Source of the DNA: Oncomelania hupensis
Lineage: Eukaryota; Mollusca; Gastropoda; Littorinimorpha; Pomatiopsidae
DNA length: 64,000 bases
Direction: 5' to 3'
Assembly: GCA_036898135.1 (NCBI GenBank)
Contig: CM072522.1
Location: 27,830,263-27,894,262 of the forward strand
Shown: in pieces, positions 43,469-54,935 of the stretch
Layout: each line of letters opens with the position of its first letter
How positions within the stretch are numbered: the first letter of the stretch is position 1
Made by a program: the position numbers and the translations under genes
The notes under the pieces: generated by a model
What the model was told of the DNA's origin: nothing
The model's database searches: none
What the model saw: the letters and a program-made list of their open reading frames with translations, nothing else

Positions 43469-44543
43469 GAATAGCCTTAAACGTTTCAATAGGGGTATGA
43501 AAACCCTATAACAAGTTTAACTAGAGGTAAAGGAAATGAAATTGTTCTTCTAAAGCCCACTTATCAGCTCAAAAATAGGCTAAAGGAATACCTGCTTTTT
43601 AAAGAAAGGTACAATCCTGAACTCCGATTACCACAATTTTTACCACATTCAACGTCCAATTTGCACAGCGCACAATAAGAAGAAGACGAAGAAGACGAGC
43701 TAAAAGGGTAATTCACACTCATCAAAATGTCTTTTAGGATGTCTCGCCTCTCACACAGCAAAATTGACTTCTCGCACAATACTGTTTTGTTTATCAGGGG
43801 GGAAGAAACGGCTTGCATCCAGAAAAACGCAACTCTCACGTCACAGCTGCGAAGGGGGAAATAACTACGGCAAAGGGGAAATAAAACTGCGGGTTGCACA
43901 GCCTGGCACCCAACCTTAACCAATGAATAGGAAGAGCATAAACCACCCCTGTTGTCATGACAACCGGGCTGACAACAAACGTCAACGAAAGCCACCATCT
44001 GCACCCGTTTTGCAACAAACCACAGTCCCTGAACACCACATACCATCCTACTTGATCTCCGCACATAATGGAAAATCATGTCATCAAAGAAAAGTATTAG
44101 GGTTTGAGATTACGATACGGGGTATGGCTAGGGTTAAAATCCATTTCGCGGAACAGACAAGACACGGAAGCGGAACGGCAACACAACAGCAGCATTGCAG
44201 CACTTGAAACGATCGCTACAGCAGTCATAATTAAAGCTATTTCGTTGAATGTTGAAAACGAAGGGGTCAAGTTTTTTGCTTGACAACTAGTGGATTTTTT
44301 CCCCCCTGAATGATGCTCTTTCCAACAACCATGTTGCTGAAATCCAGTCGCAACAATATTCACAACGGTCTGGTCTGCTCTAAGTTCTGCGTAATTTTAG
44401 CACCGCTTGTACAATGTATTATGACATCCCTTGAAATAAATTTTACCTCCCATGGCATCGTGCTTTCTGGATCTACAAGCGAGCAGTACCGCTTTCAACT
44501 CTCAACATGATAATTCGTCACTACGCACGAACATCACCACAAA
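43469..44543. other. no recognisable gene
   Basis: About 1.1 kb without repeats or coding motifs that I can identify. A few GAA triplets lie near 43675-43700. Confidence 0.4.
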
Positions 44544-44615
<72 letters not shown>

Positions 44616-44632
44616 AATAAATAAATAAATAA
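44544..44632. repeat. (AAT)n-(AAAT)n microsatellite
   Basis: AAT run to about 44608, continuing as AAAT. Confidence 0.95.
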
Positions 44633-44739
44633 AATACAATGTAGAAGGGCAAAGCCTCGCAATATTTAACATTAAAATAAGTGCCAAGAAAAAACAAAAT
44701 GAAACGGTGGCATTATAAATCCAAATTAATAACGATTTA

Positions 44740-45530
44740 GATCTTTTTATGCTCTTGACCTTGAGACCTTGACTTCCAGCTCTAAATACACTCGTGTACT
44801 ATCAAAAAAAGTACTGCAAAAGTGGTATTAATTAGGTACCTTTAAAAAAGATGACATTGCGATGACCTTGACGTTAAGTTACCTTAACCTTGGGAGGGCC
44901 TTGACCTACAAATGATCTCTCATGCATGTCTGATCAAATAACCCAAAGTTGTTGCATACTATGGGTTAAATAAACAGCCATTCCACTGTACGATGACCTA
45001 TTTTTGTATGTTTTTGCAAGGCCTAAAATGACACTGACCTCCAAGATTAACGCAAAAACGGAATAGATAATTATGAAAGATCAATCTATTATCTCTAAAT
45101 ACAGCAAGTTTGGACTGTATATCTCTCATAGTTTCATAGTTTAGAGTCAAGGTCACTTCAAAGTACCTATACTAACCAACTTTGGACAGCTCCAGAGACC
45201 TTGACCTTGGAGTGAGATTGACCAAATATGTACTGCATGTGTGTCTCATTAATATCTATCATGCACCAAATAATCATAAATTCAATATTAATAACCTAGA
45301 AAAAAAAAGTGAAATTTTCATTTTTTGACTAACATGTGTTGACCCTGTGACCGTGAATTGAAGTCATTCATTCACTGATCATGTATAAGGTCTCATGGAC
45401 ATACACCATCATACCAAGTCTGGTTGTGATTGTTGAAATAGGTTCAGAGTACTTAGCCACTTAAACGTTTAGCATAAACAGACGGCGGACAGACAGACGG
45501 ACGAACATTTTTTTTTCGATGTCATTTTTG
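44740..45530. repeat. dispersed repeat rich in TGACCTT boxes
   Basis: TGACCTTGA/TTGACCT phrases occur repeatedly (about 44757, 44872, 44900, 45035 and 45200; reversed at 45150). The 3' side ends in a ggcggacagacagacggac stretch. Such sequences are common dispersed repeats in marine invertebrate genomes as I recall them. The boxes also resemble nuclear-receptor half sites, but no regulatory role can be claimed. Confidence 0.35.
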
Positions 45531-46135
45531 GACTATTCTCGCACAGACTTGCCACAATGTAGATTTTAAATAAAAAAGATTAATTAATTTATATTTGTAT
45601 TTATTATTTTTTAAATTTTTGTTTTGGGGTGTGTGGGTGGGAGTGGGGTGTGGTGAGTACATGCTAGGAATACTAGTCAAAAAGAGGAAGATACAATTTG
45701 GTATTATTCCCTTACCACTCTATAGAATTACATCCCAGGTGCTGCCAAAACAATGCCAGTCCCTTTTCTTTAAGCGAGACAACTCGTTTCATGCGTTTTC
45801 TATGCAAATACCTTTTCTCTCACAAGGCGAGACAAATTTACTTCCTGAATTTCACACATTCAAACACAATAAAGTTGTTGCCTCCCCTTCACACACGTAC
45901 ACAGAGAGTTCTTTCCCTCTATGAATTTGATCAAATACACAAATAATAAGTAAAGATACATTTGCAGTCGCACGTGGTTACTACATCACACACAGTCGTA
46001 GAGACATCAGTACTGTGCACACACATACAACTTCTAGTGAGCATGGAGAAAAAGAACGCGAAGATGAAGAAAAGGCAGGTAAGAGGAGTGAGAGAATGGG
46101 GGACGGGAGGTGGACAGATAAAAGGGGGAGGGGGG
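45531..46135. other. no recognisable gene
   Basis: Unique-looking sequence. The open frames here are short and without motifs. Confidence 0.4.
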
Positions 46136-46183
46136 AGAGAAAGAGAGAGAAAGAGAAAGAGAGAGAGAGAAAGAGAGAGAGAC

Positions 46184-46215
<32 letters not shown>

Positions 46216-46216
46216 T
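46136..46216. repeat. (GA)n microsatellite
   Basis: GA/GACA run adjoining the next RP570 copy. Confidence 0.95.
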
Positions 46217-46856
46217 TATTCATTGCTTACAGGGTCCAGCGGACTGCAAAAAGCCGAATCAGGACCACAAAATCAGGACAACAACGTGGTTGAACGAGGA
46301 CTCACCCCTGATCCACATAAAAGATCTGCTGAAACAACCCTAGTGGTAACACTGAAGGCACTGCACCAGCCAGTCACTTTACAACTTTTGGAACTTTGTC
46401 CTTTTATTAAACAAACAATTGTACAAACAGCAAATATCCAAACGCAGGGGGCGCTGAGGATATACTCTAATTTATCGAACCCCCGTTTACAAAAAAACAA
46501 ACAAAATAGAATATAAATATCATTATAATATATATCAACAAAACGCATACATATAAAATGCCTGCATTGCTAAATAATAATATCATAGGAATCCCTAGTG
46601 ACTACTTGGCGAAAAGCGTCCAATATTCCCAAGCTGACCCAACAGACCTCATATGCAAATGAGCAGTTTTGGAAGAGTTTTCAAGAAAAAAGGTAGGTGA
46701 CTGGTCTAGCGCAGAAGAAGATAGTATAGTAGATTGATAGAACAGAGTAGGAATGAGAAAGAACAAAGGAGAAAGACAGCTATAGTGGGAATTTAAATCA
46801 CTAAATTTTCAGAAAGTGGGGATACTATTTATACTGAAACCCTCGGCACCCACACG
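46217..46856 (-). mobile_element. RP570 retroposon, copy d (diverged)
   Basis: Same order of blocks (ggtccagcggact ... gatctgctgaaacaac ... cagtcactttacaa ... atttatcgaacccccg ... ggggatactatttatactg) but with internal extra sequence (~46250-46300, ~46383-46440). It is more diverged, so probably older. Target duplication not identified because both flanks are GA-rich. Confidence 0.75.
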
Positions 46857-46938
46857 GGGAGGAGGAGAGGGAGAAAGAGAGAAGGAAAAAGAAAGAAAGA
46901 AAGAAAGATAGAAAGAAAGAAAAAGAAAGAAAGAAAAA

Positions 46939-46995
<57 letters not shown>

Positions 46996-47266
46996 AGAGA
47001 GAGATAGAGAAAAGAGAGAGGTGAAGAGAAAGAGACAGAGAACGGGAGAGACAGAGAGGGGAGAGAGACAGAGAGGGGAGAGAGACAGAGAGGGGAGAGC
47101 AAAAGGAAAACAGAGAGAGAGAGAAAAAGAGTTGGGAGAAGAGAAAAGAGAGAGAGAAAGAAAGAGAAGAAACAAAGACAGAGAGAGAGAGAGAAGTGAA
47201 AGAGAGAGGGGAAGAGACAGACAAAGAGAGAAAGAGACAAAGAGAGAGGGGGAGGGAGAGAGACCC

Positions 47267-47312
<46 letters not shown>

Positions 47313-47370
47313 GGAGGGCAGGGGACGGAAGGGAGGCAAAGGGACAAAAGAGAGAGGAGAGGGAGAGTTC
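46857..47370. repeat. GA-rich tract
   Basis: Half a kilobase of GA, GAAA, GGA and GACA repeats. Long serine/leucine frames on the minus strand are artefacts. Confidence 0.92.
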
Positions 47371-47560
47371 GTTAGTTTCTTATTCCCAAGCTGACCCAAC
47401 ATACCTCATACACAAATTAAAAGTTGTAGAAGAGTTTTCAAGAAAACAATGTAGGTGACTTGTCTCGCGAAGAAGATAGTATAGTAGATTGATAGAATAG
47501 AGTAGGAATGAGACAGAACAAAGAAGAAAGACCGCCACAGTGAGAATTTAAAGCACTCAA

Positions 47561-48282
47561 TAGGGATCTTTCGAAAGCGGGTGAAAGTGAAAGTGAATGT
47601 GAATCGGGACTACTTATTGTTGTGACGTCAGCAATTTATGTGACGCTTTAACTTCCCGTGGTGAAAGGTCACGAAGTCTGCCTACCACAAGGAATAAAAC
47701 TTCGTGGAAAACCTGATTTCCACGAACTAATGTTAGTGAGTACATTTTGGCTATTAAATCGTTTGTAAAATGTCCAAAAATGATTTGAATTTGTATATGG
47801 TACATTACTCAACCACTTTAGAAGGAATAATGGGGATCTAAACTCGGTCTCAGACTTAAAACGTATTTTCAAACGAGCTACTGAAAAGCCGTCATGGCTG
47901 TCTAGAATCTATCTATTCTGTATCACCAATCAGCAGTCCAAAAACTGTTTTATGTGACAAAAATGAAACTCGAAGCTAGAATGTAAAATATCTTCAATGT
48001 TAGAGCACTAATCCATCTTTAAAGTTCAACCTAATCGTTACATTCGTGTCAAATCATGATTTGTTAGAAGAAGCCTTACGTAGGCATAATAGTGCTCTGC
48101 CTCTGGGCCTGCCCTGTGTGTGCTCAATAAAATCACAACGAAACTAGGTGCTGGAATCGAAAGCGCACAGAAACACGTTTGTTTCGTTTCGTAACGCGGC
48201 GTAAGAATCTCCCGGCGTGCCTCTCGTTGGACGAAACGAACACACAATCACTTTCACTTTTACCCGTTCCGAAAGACCCCTA
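47561..48282. mobile_element. 722-bp MITE with ~35-bp TIRs
   Basis: Left end tagggatctttcgaaagcgg + gtgaaagtgaaagtga. Right end, inverted, taggggtctttcggaacggg + taaaagtgaaagtga. No open frame of note. The target duplication is only 1-3 bp (T, TT or ATT depending on where the end is set). That would suit Tc1/mariner- or PIF-like elements, but the superfamily is undecided. Confidence 0.8.
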
Positions 48283-48289
48283 ATTTCCC

Positions 48290-48354
48290 GTTTCGTTTCG
48301 TTACGTTTCGTTAAGTAGATTACCGTCCCCGGACACAGCTGCGTATAGGGGACT
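48290..48354 (-). mobile_element. 5'-truncated retroposon tail with pentanucleotide repeat, copy 1
   Basis: Minus strand: agtcccctatacgcagctgt ... ggtaatctacttaacgaaac, ending in (ACGAA)n. Flanked by cactcaatttccc (48355-48367) and its other copy, now split by the MITE (47554-47560 plus 48282-48289). The same 3' end occurs at 52387-52443. Confidence 0.7.
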
Positions 48355-48461
48355 CACTCAATTTCCCGAAAGTGGGGAGACTATTTATACAGAAACCCCC
48401 GGCACCCTCACGGAGGGAGAAAATGGAGAACTCGGCGGCATAAATTATTTTACTGTTCCGT

Positions 48462-48524
48462 CAAAGAAAGAAAGAGGGGAGAGGGAGAGGGAGAGGGAGA
48501 GAGAGAGAGACAGACAGACAGACA
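48462..48524. repeat. (GA)n/(GACA)n microsatellite
   Basis: Short purine-rich run. Confidence 0.9.
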
Positions 48525-48649
48525 AGGAAGCCAAACAGTCAATTCAAATAAGATAGAGATAGAACAAACGCTGTATTTAAGCTTATAAAGCGGGTCACAA
48601 TTTGCTACCCACTGAGGCCTTATGACGTCACCAACACATGAATTATGCA

Positions 48650-49060
48650 CGCATGAGTATTACACGCAACAGCGTCATCGGGAACTGGTTCAGAACAACA
48701 ATCGGTGTGCGTCAAGGATGCCTACACTCTCCAACATACTTTAACATCTTTCTAGAGCGCATTATGTCAGATGCCCTTGCAGATCACGAAGGCACAGTCA
48801 CCATAGGGGGTCGAGCAATCTCCAACCTTCGTTTTGCGGATGACACTGATGGGTTGGCTGGAGAGGAACAAGAACTTGAACAGTTGGTACAGTTGCCAGA
48901 GCCTATGGAATGGAAATGAGTGCAGAGAAGACCAAAATGATGAACAACAACACCAATGGCATCAACACGGACATCAAAGTCCAAGGCAAATCCCTTAACA
49001 CAGTGCAAAGCTTCAAATATTTATGATCCATTGTATCAGACAATGGGTCCCGACAGGAAG
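48650..49060 (+). pseudogene. non-LTR reverse transcriptase palm fragment
   Basis: Translation gives NSVIGNWFRTTIGVRQGC (RT motif B region), SPTYFNIFLERIMSDAL, and NLRFADDTDGLAGEEQEL. The FADD catalytic box has both aspartates. After a stop and shift it continues with a SAEKTKMMNNNTNGINT region and FKYL. It is truncated on both sides, with stops near 48917 and 49024. Probably the same RTE-like family as the C-terminal fragments at 1-76 and 1321-1606. Confidence 0.75.
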
Positions 49061-49064
49061 TCGT

Positions 49065-49400
49065 ACACTTATGCCGAAAAATTTAGCCATTTGGGTTATC
49101 TGTGCCGACAAAATAGACCTTGCCGTTAACGCAATTGCCGATTACGTAGGCCTATTCCCACCAAGCAACCACTGCCAGTAACGGAGACATTAGCTGATAG
49201 TAATCTTTGCCGACAACTTATAGACAAGTGCCGATAAGGTACATCTTCTGTCGACAAATTGGAGCTAAAACGATACTATCAAACAATACTAAAAAGCGCA
49301 GACCTTTGCTGTAAATGTATATATATAAAAAAAAGCCTTGCCAACAATTATAGACACTTGCCGACAATTATAGACACTTGCCGACAATTTAGACGTTTAC
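49065..49400. repeat. degenerate ~20-bp repeat
   Basis: ttgccgacaattatagacac occurs three times in tandem (49327-49395). Decayed versions (tgccgacaa, ttgccga) are scattered from 49070. Confidence 0.6.
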
Positions 49401-51096
49401 CAAGAAAATACGGCAGCTCGGGAGCCTAAAACTCAACATTATGGGCACACTGCGTAGCTGAGAATAGCCGAGCTTTAGGTATGCCTCTCCAATGGCTGCT
49501 TTGTTCACAATGCGGCAGAGACCTGTAGCCAAGAGAGTAAACCTTGCGGTTACACGAATTTATCAATAGTCGATTTAGCCCCGATGCTTGAATCTCGATA
49601 TGTGGAACTCGAATTTGTTTATCCACGCAGCCTGTTCACTCAGCAACAAGGCAAGTGGTCGTATAAAGTTTTCCAAACTTTATTCAGCAAACATCAACAA
49701 CTGCATACAAGATTGCTTTCCAAAAATAGCTTCTAACAAGCAGACAGTGCATAACTTATAATTATAGTCTCTCTACAAACTAGTAATGCTTAGAACATTC
49801 CAGAATGACGCAATAACAGCCAATCAAAATAAATCTCGTCACCGGAACTATGCACTGTCTTACGTCATAGAACATTCCTAGGTTTAGGAGAATCGCTTAG
49901 CTATTACGAGACAGATCTGGAAACTTCGATCGATAATAAACAAGTGATTCCAGAAAATTCTCAACAATATCGACGACGAAAATTATCAACATAATACAAA
50001 GCTTCTTCTAGCAACAGCGCACAATCAAATCAAAGGTAAAAACACGCTATCATCACATGCTTTGCAAAATAACATGGTCGGAACTATCGTGCCCGTCTCA
50101 ATCGTAACACTCGCTAGTCTACACATGCAGTGAGCAGCATGGGATTACTGATCAAGGAGTAGTCACAACCTCCTGACCTAAAGCCAATTTGCTATGTTCA
50201 AATATTTTTTTTTAAAGCCTGTCATTGCTAAGTAACGAAACACGCCTAATAGATTTGTTTTGGTCCGACTTGTCGTACCTCAGCAACAGAACATAATTAT
50301 ATTGGATACGGTACGTAACTGTATTCCTGATGCCAGGTCTCTGCAACTGGATGCTTCATATATTAGTCATACTCAATGTGTACAATTGTCAACATCAATG
50401 TTAATCTGGTGTGGAGTTGATCGTTGACAGGCGTCACAAATTACGAAACAGAAATAATAGTTTTCCGTTGCCTGTGAGGCGGTGTCAGAAAAGTTTTGTC
50501 ATTTGCCCAAAATACATTTGGAGAGAAAACGGACCTGGCGCGTTTTCATTACAACTCCACATAAAAAGGCTATGCCGTACTGTTTGGGAGAGGGGGAGGG
50601 AGATGGGGGAGGGAGGGAGATAAAATCCCATTCATTGATAATTGATGAAAGAGAGAGGGATACAGAGGGTGATAGGGACAGGGAGACAGAGAGAGAGAGC
50701 CAGCCAGCCAGGCAGACAGACAGACAAACAGACAAACAGTTCACCCACCCACCACCTCTAAACGAAACCCGCTCAAGATTCCAACGAGGGAAGAAAAACA
50801 CTGTTTAAAGAGTCATTACAACCCTCCTGCGACAAAACCAATGCTCATTCTACCTCAGACCATCCCCCCTCTCTTTCCCCCCACTCCACCCCCCACCCAC
50901 CCACCCCCCCAAAAAAAATCTCAACACGACAACAGAAGAAAGAAGCGTTTTCTTTGATTTATTTTATTATTTTGTTTCGCGAAATCGATGCAACAAAATA
51001 GTTTTGTATTGATCGGGTCATCAATTAGGGGAGAGATTTTGACGGCCCAACAGGGCGCGCATTGACGAAACAATTACGGCAGGCAAACGTCCTCGC
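49401..51096. other. no gene recognised
   Basis: About 1.7 kb of mostly unique sequence. GA-rich and CAGA-rich runs lie at 50588-50730 and a C-rich run at 50868-50915. No supported coding or RNA feature. Confidence 0.4.
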
Positions 51097-51190
51097 AGTG
51101 GCAGACTATGGCTCAGTGGGAAGGTTACTCCTTTAGTCTTAGTGCGTGAGACTAAAATATGTAGGGTTCAATTCTCCAGAGAGACAAGTT
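51097..51190 (+). mobile_element. tRNA-like SINE head
   Basis: Box A tatggctcagtgggaaggtt, box B-like agggttcaattctcc about 50 bp on. The boxes are decayed and the intervening loop is long, so a SINE or tRNA pseudogene, not a functional tRNA. Confidence 0.5.
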
Positions 51191-51518
51191 TGTTGGGAAA
51201 AAGGTTCAGTTATAGTGGGCCTAAGGTTGACAAGCACTAATTGAAAGAATAAATTGTAAAGCTTAAAATTATTGTTCGTGTAACATCCTGTAATGGCAAA
51301 AAAATAAATAAATAAATACATAAATTTAAAAAACTACGTAATGTTTAGTCTAACGTTGATAGTGCGCGGAACATCTCCAGCTGACGTTTGGGATAGCGTT
51401 AAATATCAAACCTCAGAACAGCTATTGTCTCAAGTAAATCTGTGTACTGATACAAGCATTAAATACATCCAATTTATTAAAATAGAATAAAAAGAGGAGG
51501 CTGCTGAAGATATTGATG

Positions 51519-51521
<3 letters not shown>

Positions 51522-51567
<46 letters not shown>

Positions 51568-51650
51568 TTCTCCTTCTTCTTCTTCTTCTTCTTCTCCTTC
51601 TTCTTCTTCTCCTTCTTCTTCTTCTTCTTCTTCTTCTTTTTCTCGTACAT
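51522..51650. repeat. (CAT)n-(TTC)n microsatellites
   Basis: CAT run to about 51565, then TTC with TCC interruptions. Confidence 0.95.
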
Positions 51651-51758
51651 CGACCTCTTACCCCATAATCAATATCACCATCATCATCACCTCCTCTGCC
51701 TCTTCCTCCTCCACTTCATCCTCGTCCTTGTTAATATCCTGCTTCTCCTCCTCACCAT

Positions 51759-51760
51759 CC

Positions 51761-51812
<52 letters not shown>
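51759..51812. repeat. (ATC)n microsatellite
   Basis: About 18 units. Confidence 0.95.
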
Positions 51813-51813
<1 letters not shown>

Positions 51814-51928
51814 GCCGTCTCACTCGGAACAAAGTGCGTTCCATTGTTCCCACCAGCCAAGCATGAAAACCGATAGCTGCCTAACCGTCCCATGTTTCAC
51901 GCTGTCAGCCAAAATGGCTTTCTATTGC

Positions 51929-51990
51929 CGTGGTTGTTTCCCCTGGCCGTGGTTGTTTCCCCTGGCCGTGGTTGTTTCCCCTGGCCATGG
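51929..51990 (+). repeat. 19-bp repeat, three copies
   Basis: gccgtggttgtttcccctg repeated three times without mismatch, followed by a variant. Confidence 0.9.
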
Positions 51991-52375
51991 CAGTCCACCT
52001 TCCTCTTGGTTCCGCCAAAATGATGCGAGCCCAAAAGTGAAAGATCTATGAAGCATAGGGGCTGTACGCCTTAACAATAAGCCACACTCAGTCAGGAGAA
52101 GACGACGACACAGAGCTACACAAAGTAGGACAAAACACGGCAGATTCATTAAAACGTTCTCTCCACACATGCATCTCGCGAGCGAACAGATTCTTCAGGA
52201 GTTACAGTACAAAGCCAGCCAAGACTATTTGGACGACGTTCTGACGTGCGATGGAGATTTACATAGGCTCCAAGATCACACATTCCACCCAGACCCATTC
52301 TTTTCATGGTCACGGCCAGTGTTGCATCACCATAATGCCGCAAGTTGACGCGTAATGACAGCGTAGTAAGGGAAC
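51991..52375. other. no recognisable gene
   Basis: Unique-looking sequence leading to the next small insertion. Confidence 0.35.
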
Positions 52376-52386
52376 TCGCGAGGTGA

Positions 52387-52443
52387 AGTCCCCTATACGC
52401 ATCTGTGTCCGAGGACGGTAATCTACCTAACGAAACGAAACGA
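52387..52443 (+). mobile_element. 5'-truncated retroposon tail with pentanucleotide repeat, copy 2
   Basis: 57 bp, agtcccctatacgcatctgt ... ctaacgaaacgaaacga, flanked by a perfect 11-bp duplication, tcgcgaggtga (52376-52386, 52444-52454). Same 3' end and (ACGAA)n tail as 48290-48354. Confidence 0.75.
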
Positions 52444-52861
52444 TCGCGAGGTGACACCGTAATAGGAGACGGAAATGTCAAGCTGCGTACGCGCTTACTT
52501 CAGAGCTCTCATCTCAATAATGCGGCTTTATAAACTCTTCCATGGTCATGCTATCTAGTGTAAGCTTAGAAAACTATGATCTCAGCCTCAACTTTATGAT
52601 GATCCACACACAAATTGGGCAGGAATGAAACCCACCTTCAAATCATTTTAAAAAAAAAAGAATTATATAGTTAACTGAACTGAAAACAACCCTCGGCTGC
52701 TTTATTAAATCATTTGAATTCATTAGAAATCATGTAAAATCATTATGCGGAGGGACTGCCACCACTACGTTTTGACAGCAACTAAATTCGAATAAAGAGT
52801 CCGATCAATCCTTTCAGTTATTTTAGGTCAAGAGTTTTACAGGAACTGAACCGAATATAGC

Positions 52862-53389
52862 CACCCGATACACATTGGTCGAACGCTACCAGAAGCGTGC
52901 GTTATTAGTCGCCTCAACAGGCGATAAAGCATGCTCCCATGCTTCAGAGCACTGCTTTCTATACGCTTCAAGCTCTATAGTCACGGAAAAAGCAAAGCGC
53001 AATTTCACTGCAGTGAACTCATGAAAATAGAAAAATGTAAGTTTCGTCTCCTCTAGGGGACGAATTAGGTCAAACTGTATTAGTTTCTAGGTCAACTGTC
53101 TTTTACGAACCGTTTGACAATGTTTTTGAACCGTTTGTTGACGCCGGATAGTGTCCTCACTTGGTTTCATGCAATTTAAGAATCCAACAAGGCAATTGGG
53201 TTTTTGAGACGGAAAGAGAGGAATGTTGTAGAGCAACATTCTGTATATTATTTACAATGAAATTGCGCTTTTTCCGCGCTTGAAGCGTGTAGGAAGCAGT
53301 GCTATGAAGCATGAGAGCATGCTTTATCGCCTGTTGAGGCGACTAGTAAAACATGCTTCTGGCAGCCTTCGACCAATGTGTACCGGGTG
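52862..53389. mobile_element. long-TIR MITE, copy 1
   Basis: 528 bp with ~130-bp inverted ends starting cacccgatacacattggtcg (other end cacccggtacacattggtcg when inverted). 7-bp duplication atatagc (52855-52861, 53390-53396). The central ~200 bp is single-copy within the element. No transposase. Confidence 0.8.
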
Positions 53390-53396
53390 ATATAGC

Positions 53397-53597
53397 ACTG
53401 GAAGAAGAAAGAAGAAGAAGAAGAAGAAGAAGAAGAAGAAGAAGAAGAAGAAGAAGAAGAAGAAGAAGAAGAAGAAGAAGAAGAAGAAGAAGGGCAACAA
53501 AGAAAGAAAGAAAGAGAAAAAGAAAGAAAGAAAGAAGAAGAAGAAGAAGAAGAAGAAGAAGAAGAAGAAGAAGAAGAAGAAGAAGAAGAAGAAGAAG

Positions 53598-53632
<35 letters not shown>

Positions 53633-53748
53633 GAAAAAGAGGAAAAAAATAAAGAACAACACGACAACAACAATAAGTGGAAGAAGAACAAAACAATAAC
53701 AAGAAAACAACAACAACAACAACGTCAAGAAGAAGAAGAAGAAGAAGA
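53397..53748. repeat. (GAA)n with GAAA and CAA blocks
   Basis: GAA runs 53398-53492 and 53533-53599, an AAAG block between them, CAA runs 53599-53632 and ~53700-53722, then a short GAA run up to the second MITE. Long homopolymeric frames on either strand are artefacts. Confidence 0.95.
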
Positions 53749-54261
53749 CACCCGATGCACATTGGTCGAAGGCTACTAGAAGCATGCTGTAGTAGTCGCC
53801 TCAACAGGCCATAAAGCATGCTCTCATGCTTCAGAGCACTGCTTCCTATACTCTTCACGCCCTGGGAGCTTTGACCAATCAACTCATGAAAATAGAAAAT
53901 GTAAGTTTCGTCTCCTCTAGGGGACGAATTAGGTCAAACTGTATTTGTTTGTAGGTCAACTGTCTTTTACGAACCGTTTGAGAATGTTTATCAACCGTTT
54001 GTTTACGCCGGATAGTGTCCTCACTTGGTTTCATACCATTTAAGAATCCAAGAAGGCAAATGGGTTTTTGAGACGGAAAGAGCGGAATGCTGTCGAGAAA
54101 CATTCTGTATATATTTACAGTGAAATTGCGCTTTTTCCGTCACTACAGAGCTTGAAGAGTATAGGATGCAGTGCTCTGAAGCATGAGAGCATGCTTTATC
54201 GCCTGTTGAGGCGACTAGTAAAGCATGCTTCTGGTAGCCTTCGACCAATGTGTACCGGGTG
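53749..54261. mobile_element. long-TIR MITE, copy 2
   Basis: 513 bp, same ends and centre as copy 1. Its 7-bp duplication aagaaga (53742-53748, 54262-54268) is part of the GAA microsatellite it landed in. Confidence 0.78.
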
Positions 54262-54334
54262 AAGAAGAAGAAGAAGAAGAAGAAGAAGAAGAAGAAGAAG
54301 AAGAAGAAGAAGAAGAAGAAGAAGAAGAAGAAGG
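54262..54334. repeat. (GAA)n microsatellite
   Basis: About 24 units. Confidence 0.95.
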
Positions 54335-54814
54335 GTATAAAAGAGAGGCATGAAGAACGGACAACCGAGTATTAAGAGAAGGAGAAAAGGGTGTGCGGTT
54401 GTGGGGGTGTGTGGGTTGGGGGGGGGGTGTAAGGGAAAGGGAGTAATGTGGATGGGGAGGGAGAGGAGAAGGAAAAGAGAGACAGAGAGAGAAAGACAGA
54501 AACAGAGAGAGACAGAGAGAGAGACGACCACGACGACGACTTAAATCAACAATTTAGCTGCGTTACACCAACTAGTAACAACATCAATCAATATTGGGAA
54601 TTCTGGACAAAAATGTAGTCCACTGGAAAGCATACAAACTAAACAACAGAAATACGTGTAAGGCGGGAGAGAAGGCAGGAGTGAAGAGTAGGAAGAGAAG
54701 GGTTGGGGTGGGTTTTGAGGTGGGGGAGGGCAAAGAGGGAGAGAGAGAAAGAGAGACAGACAGACAGACAGACACACAGAAACGGAAAAATGCCATTCAC
54801 AACACTGACCTTAC
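54335..54814. other. no gene; GA/CAGA-rich stretches
   Basis: Purine-rich runs at 54455-54530 and 54735-54775 separated by unique sequence. Confidence 0.4.
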
Positions 54815-54865
54815 CTTTGATCTACGAACTCTCTTCTGTCTGAGTGATATGACCATGGGAACTTT
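54815..54865 (-). CDS. candidate 51-bp internal exon (weak)
   Basis: Minus strand: an AG acceptor inside a CAT repeat, then 17 codons reading KVPMVISLRQKRVRRSK, then a gtaagg donor. Phase 0 on both sides, matching the exon at 56385-56468 upstream on the same strand. The acceptor lacks a proper pyrimidine tract and the exon is tiny, so it may be chance. Confidence 0.25.
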
Positions 54866-54866
54866 C

Positions 54867-54867
<1 letters not shown>

Positions 54868-54917
<50 letters not shown>

Positions 54918-54935
54918 CGACGATAATAGTGACGA
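54868..54935. repeat. (GAT)n microsatellite
   Basis: About 20 units decaying to GAC/GAG. Confidence 0.95.

Larger units (their letters stand above)
47383..48417 (-). mobile_element. RP570 retroposon, copy e (5' part), interrupted
   Basis: Left piece 47383-47560 covers the middle of the family. Right piece 48355-48417 carries the 5' TATA/hairpin end (ctatttatacagaaaccccc). The gap between is filled by two later insertions, a MITE and a short retroposon tail, at a 13-bp duplicated site, cactcaatttccc. Confidence 0.75.

Noticed and set aside
44740..45530. Cluster of nuclear-receptor response elements
   Set aside because: The TGACCTT boxes belong to a dispersed-repeat-like sequence with no gene nearby to regulate. 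Kept only as a repeat note.
46809..47402. Serine/leucine-rich open frames on the minus strand
   Set aside because: Artefacts of the GA-rich tract; open in several frames at once.
53302..53882. Poly-Ser/Leu/Phe or poly-Arg frames
   Set aside because: GAA microsatellite translated in different frames; not a gene.
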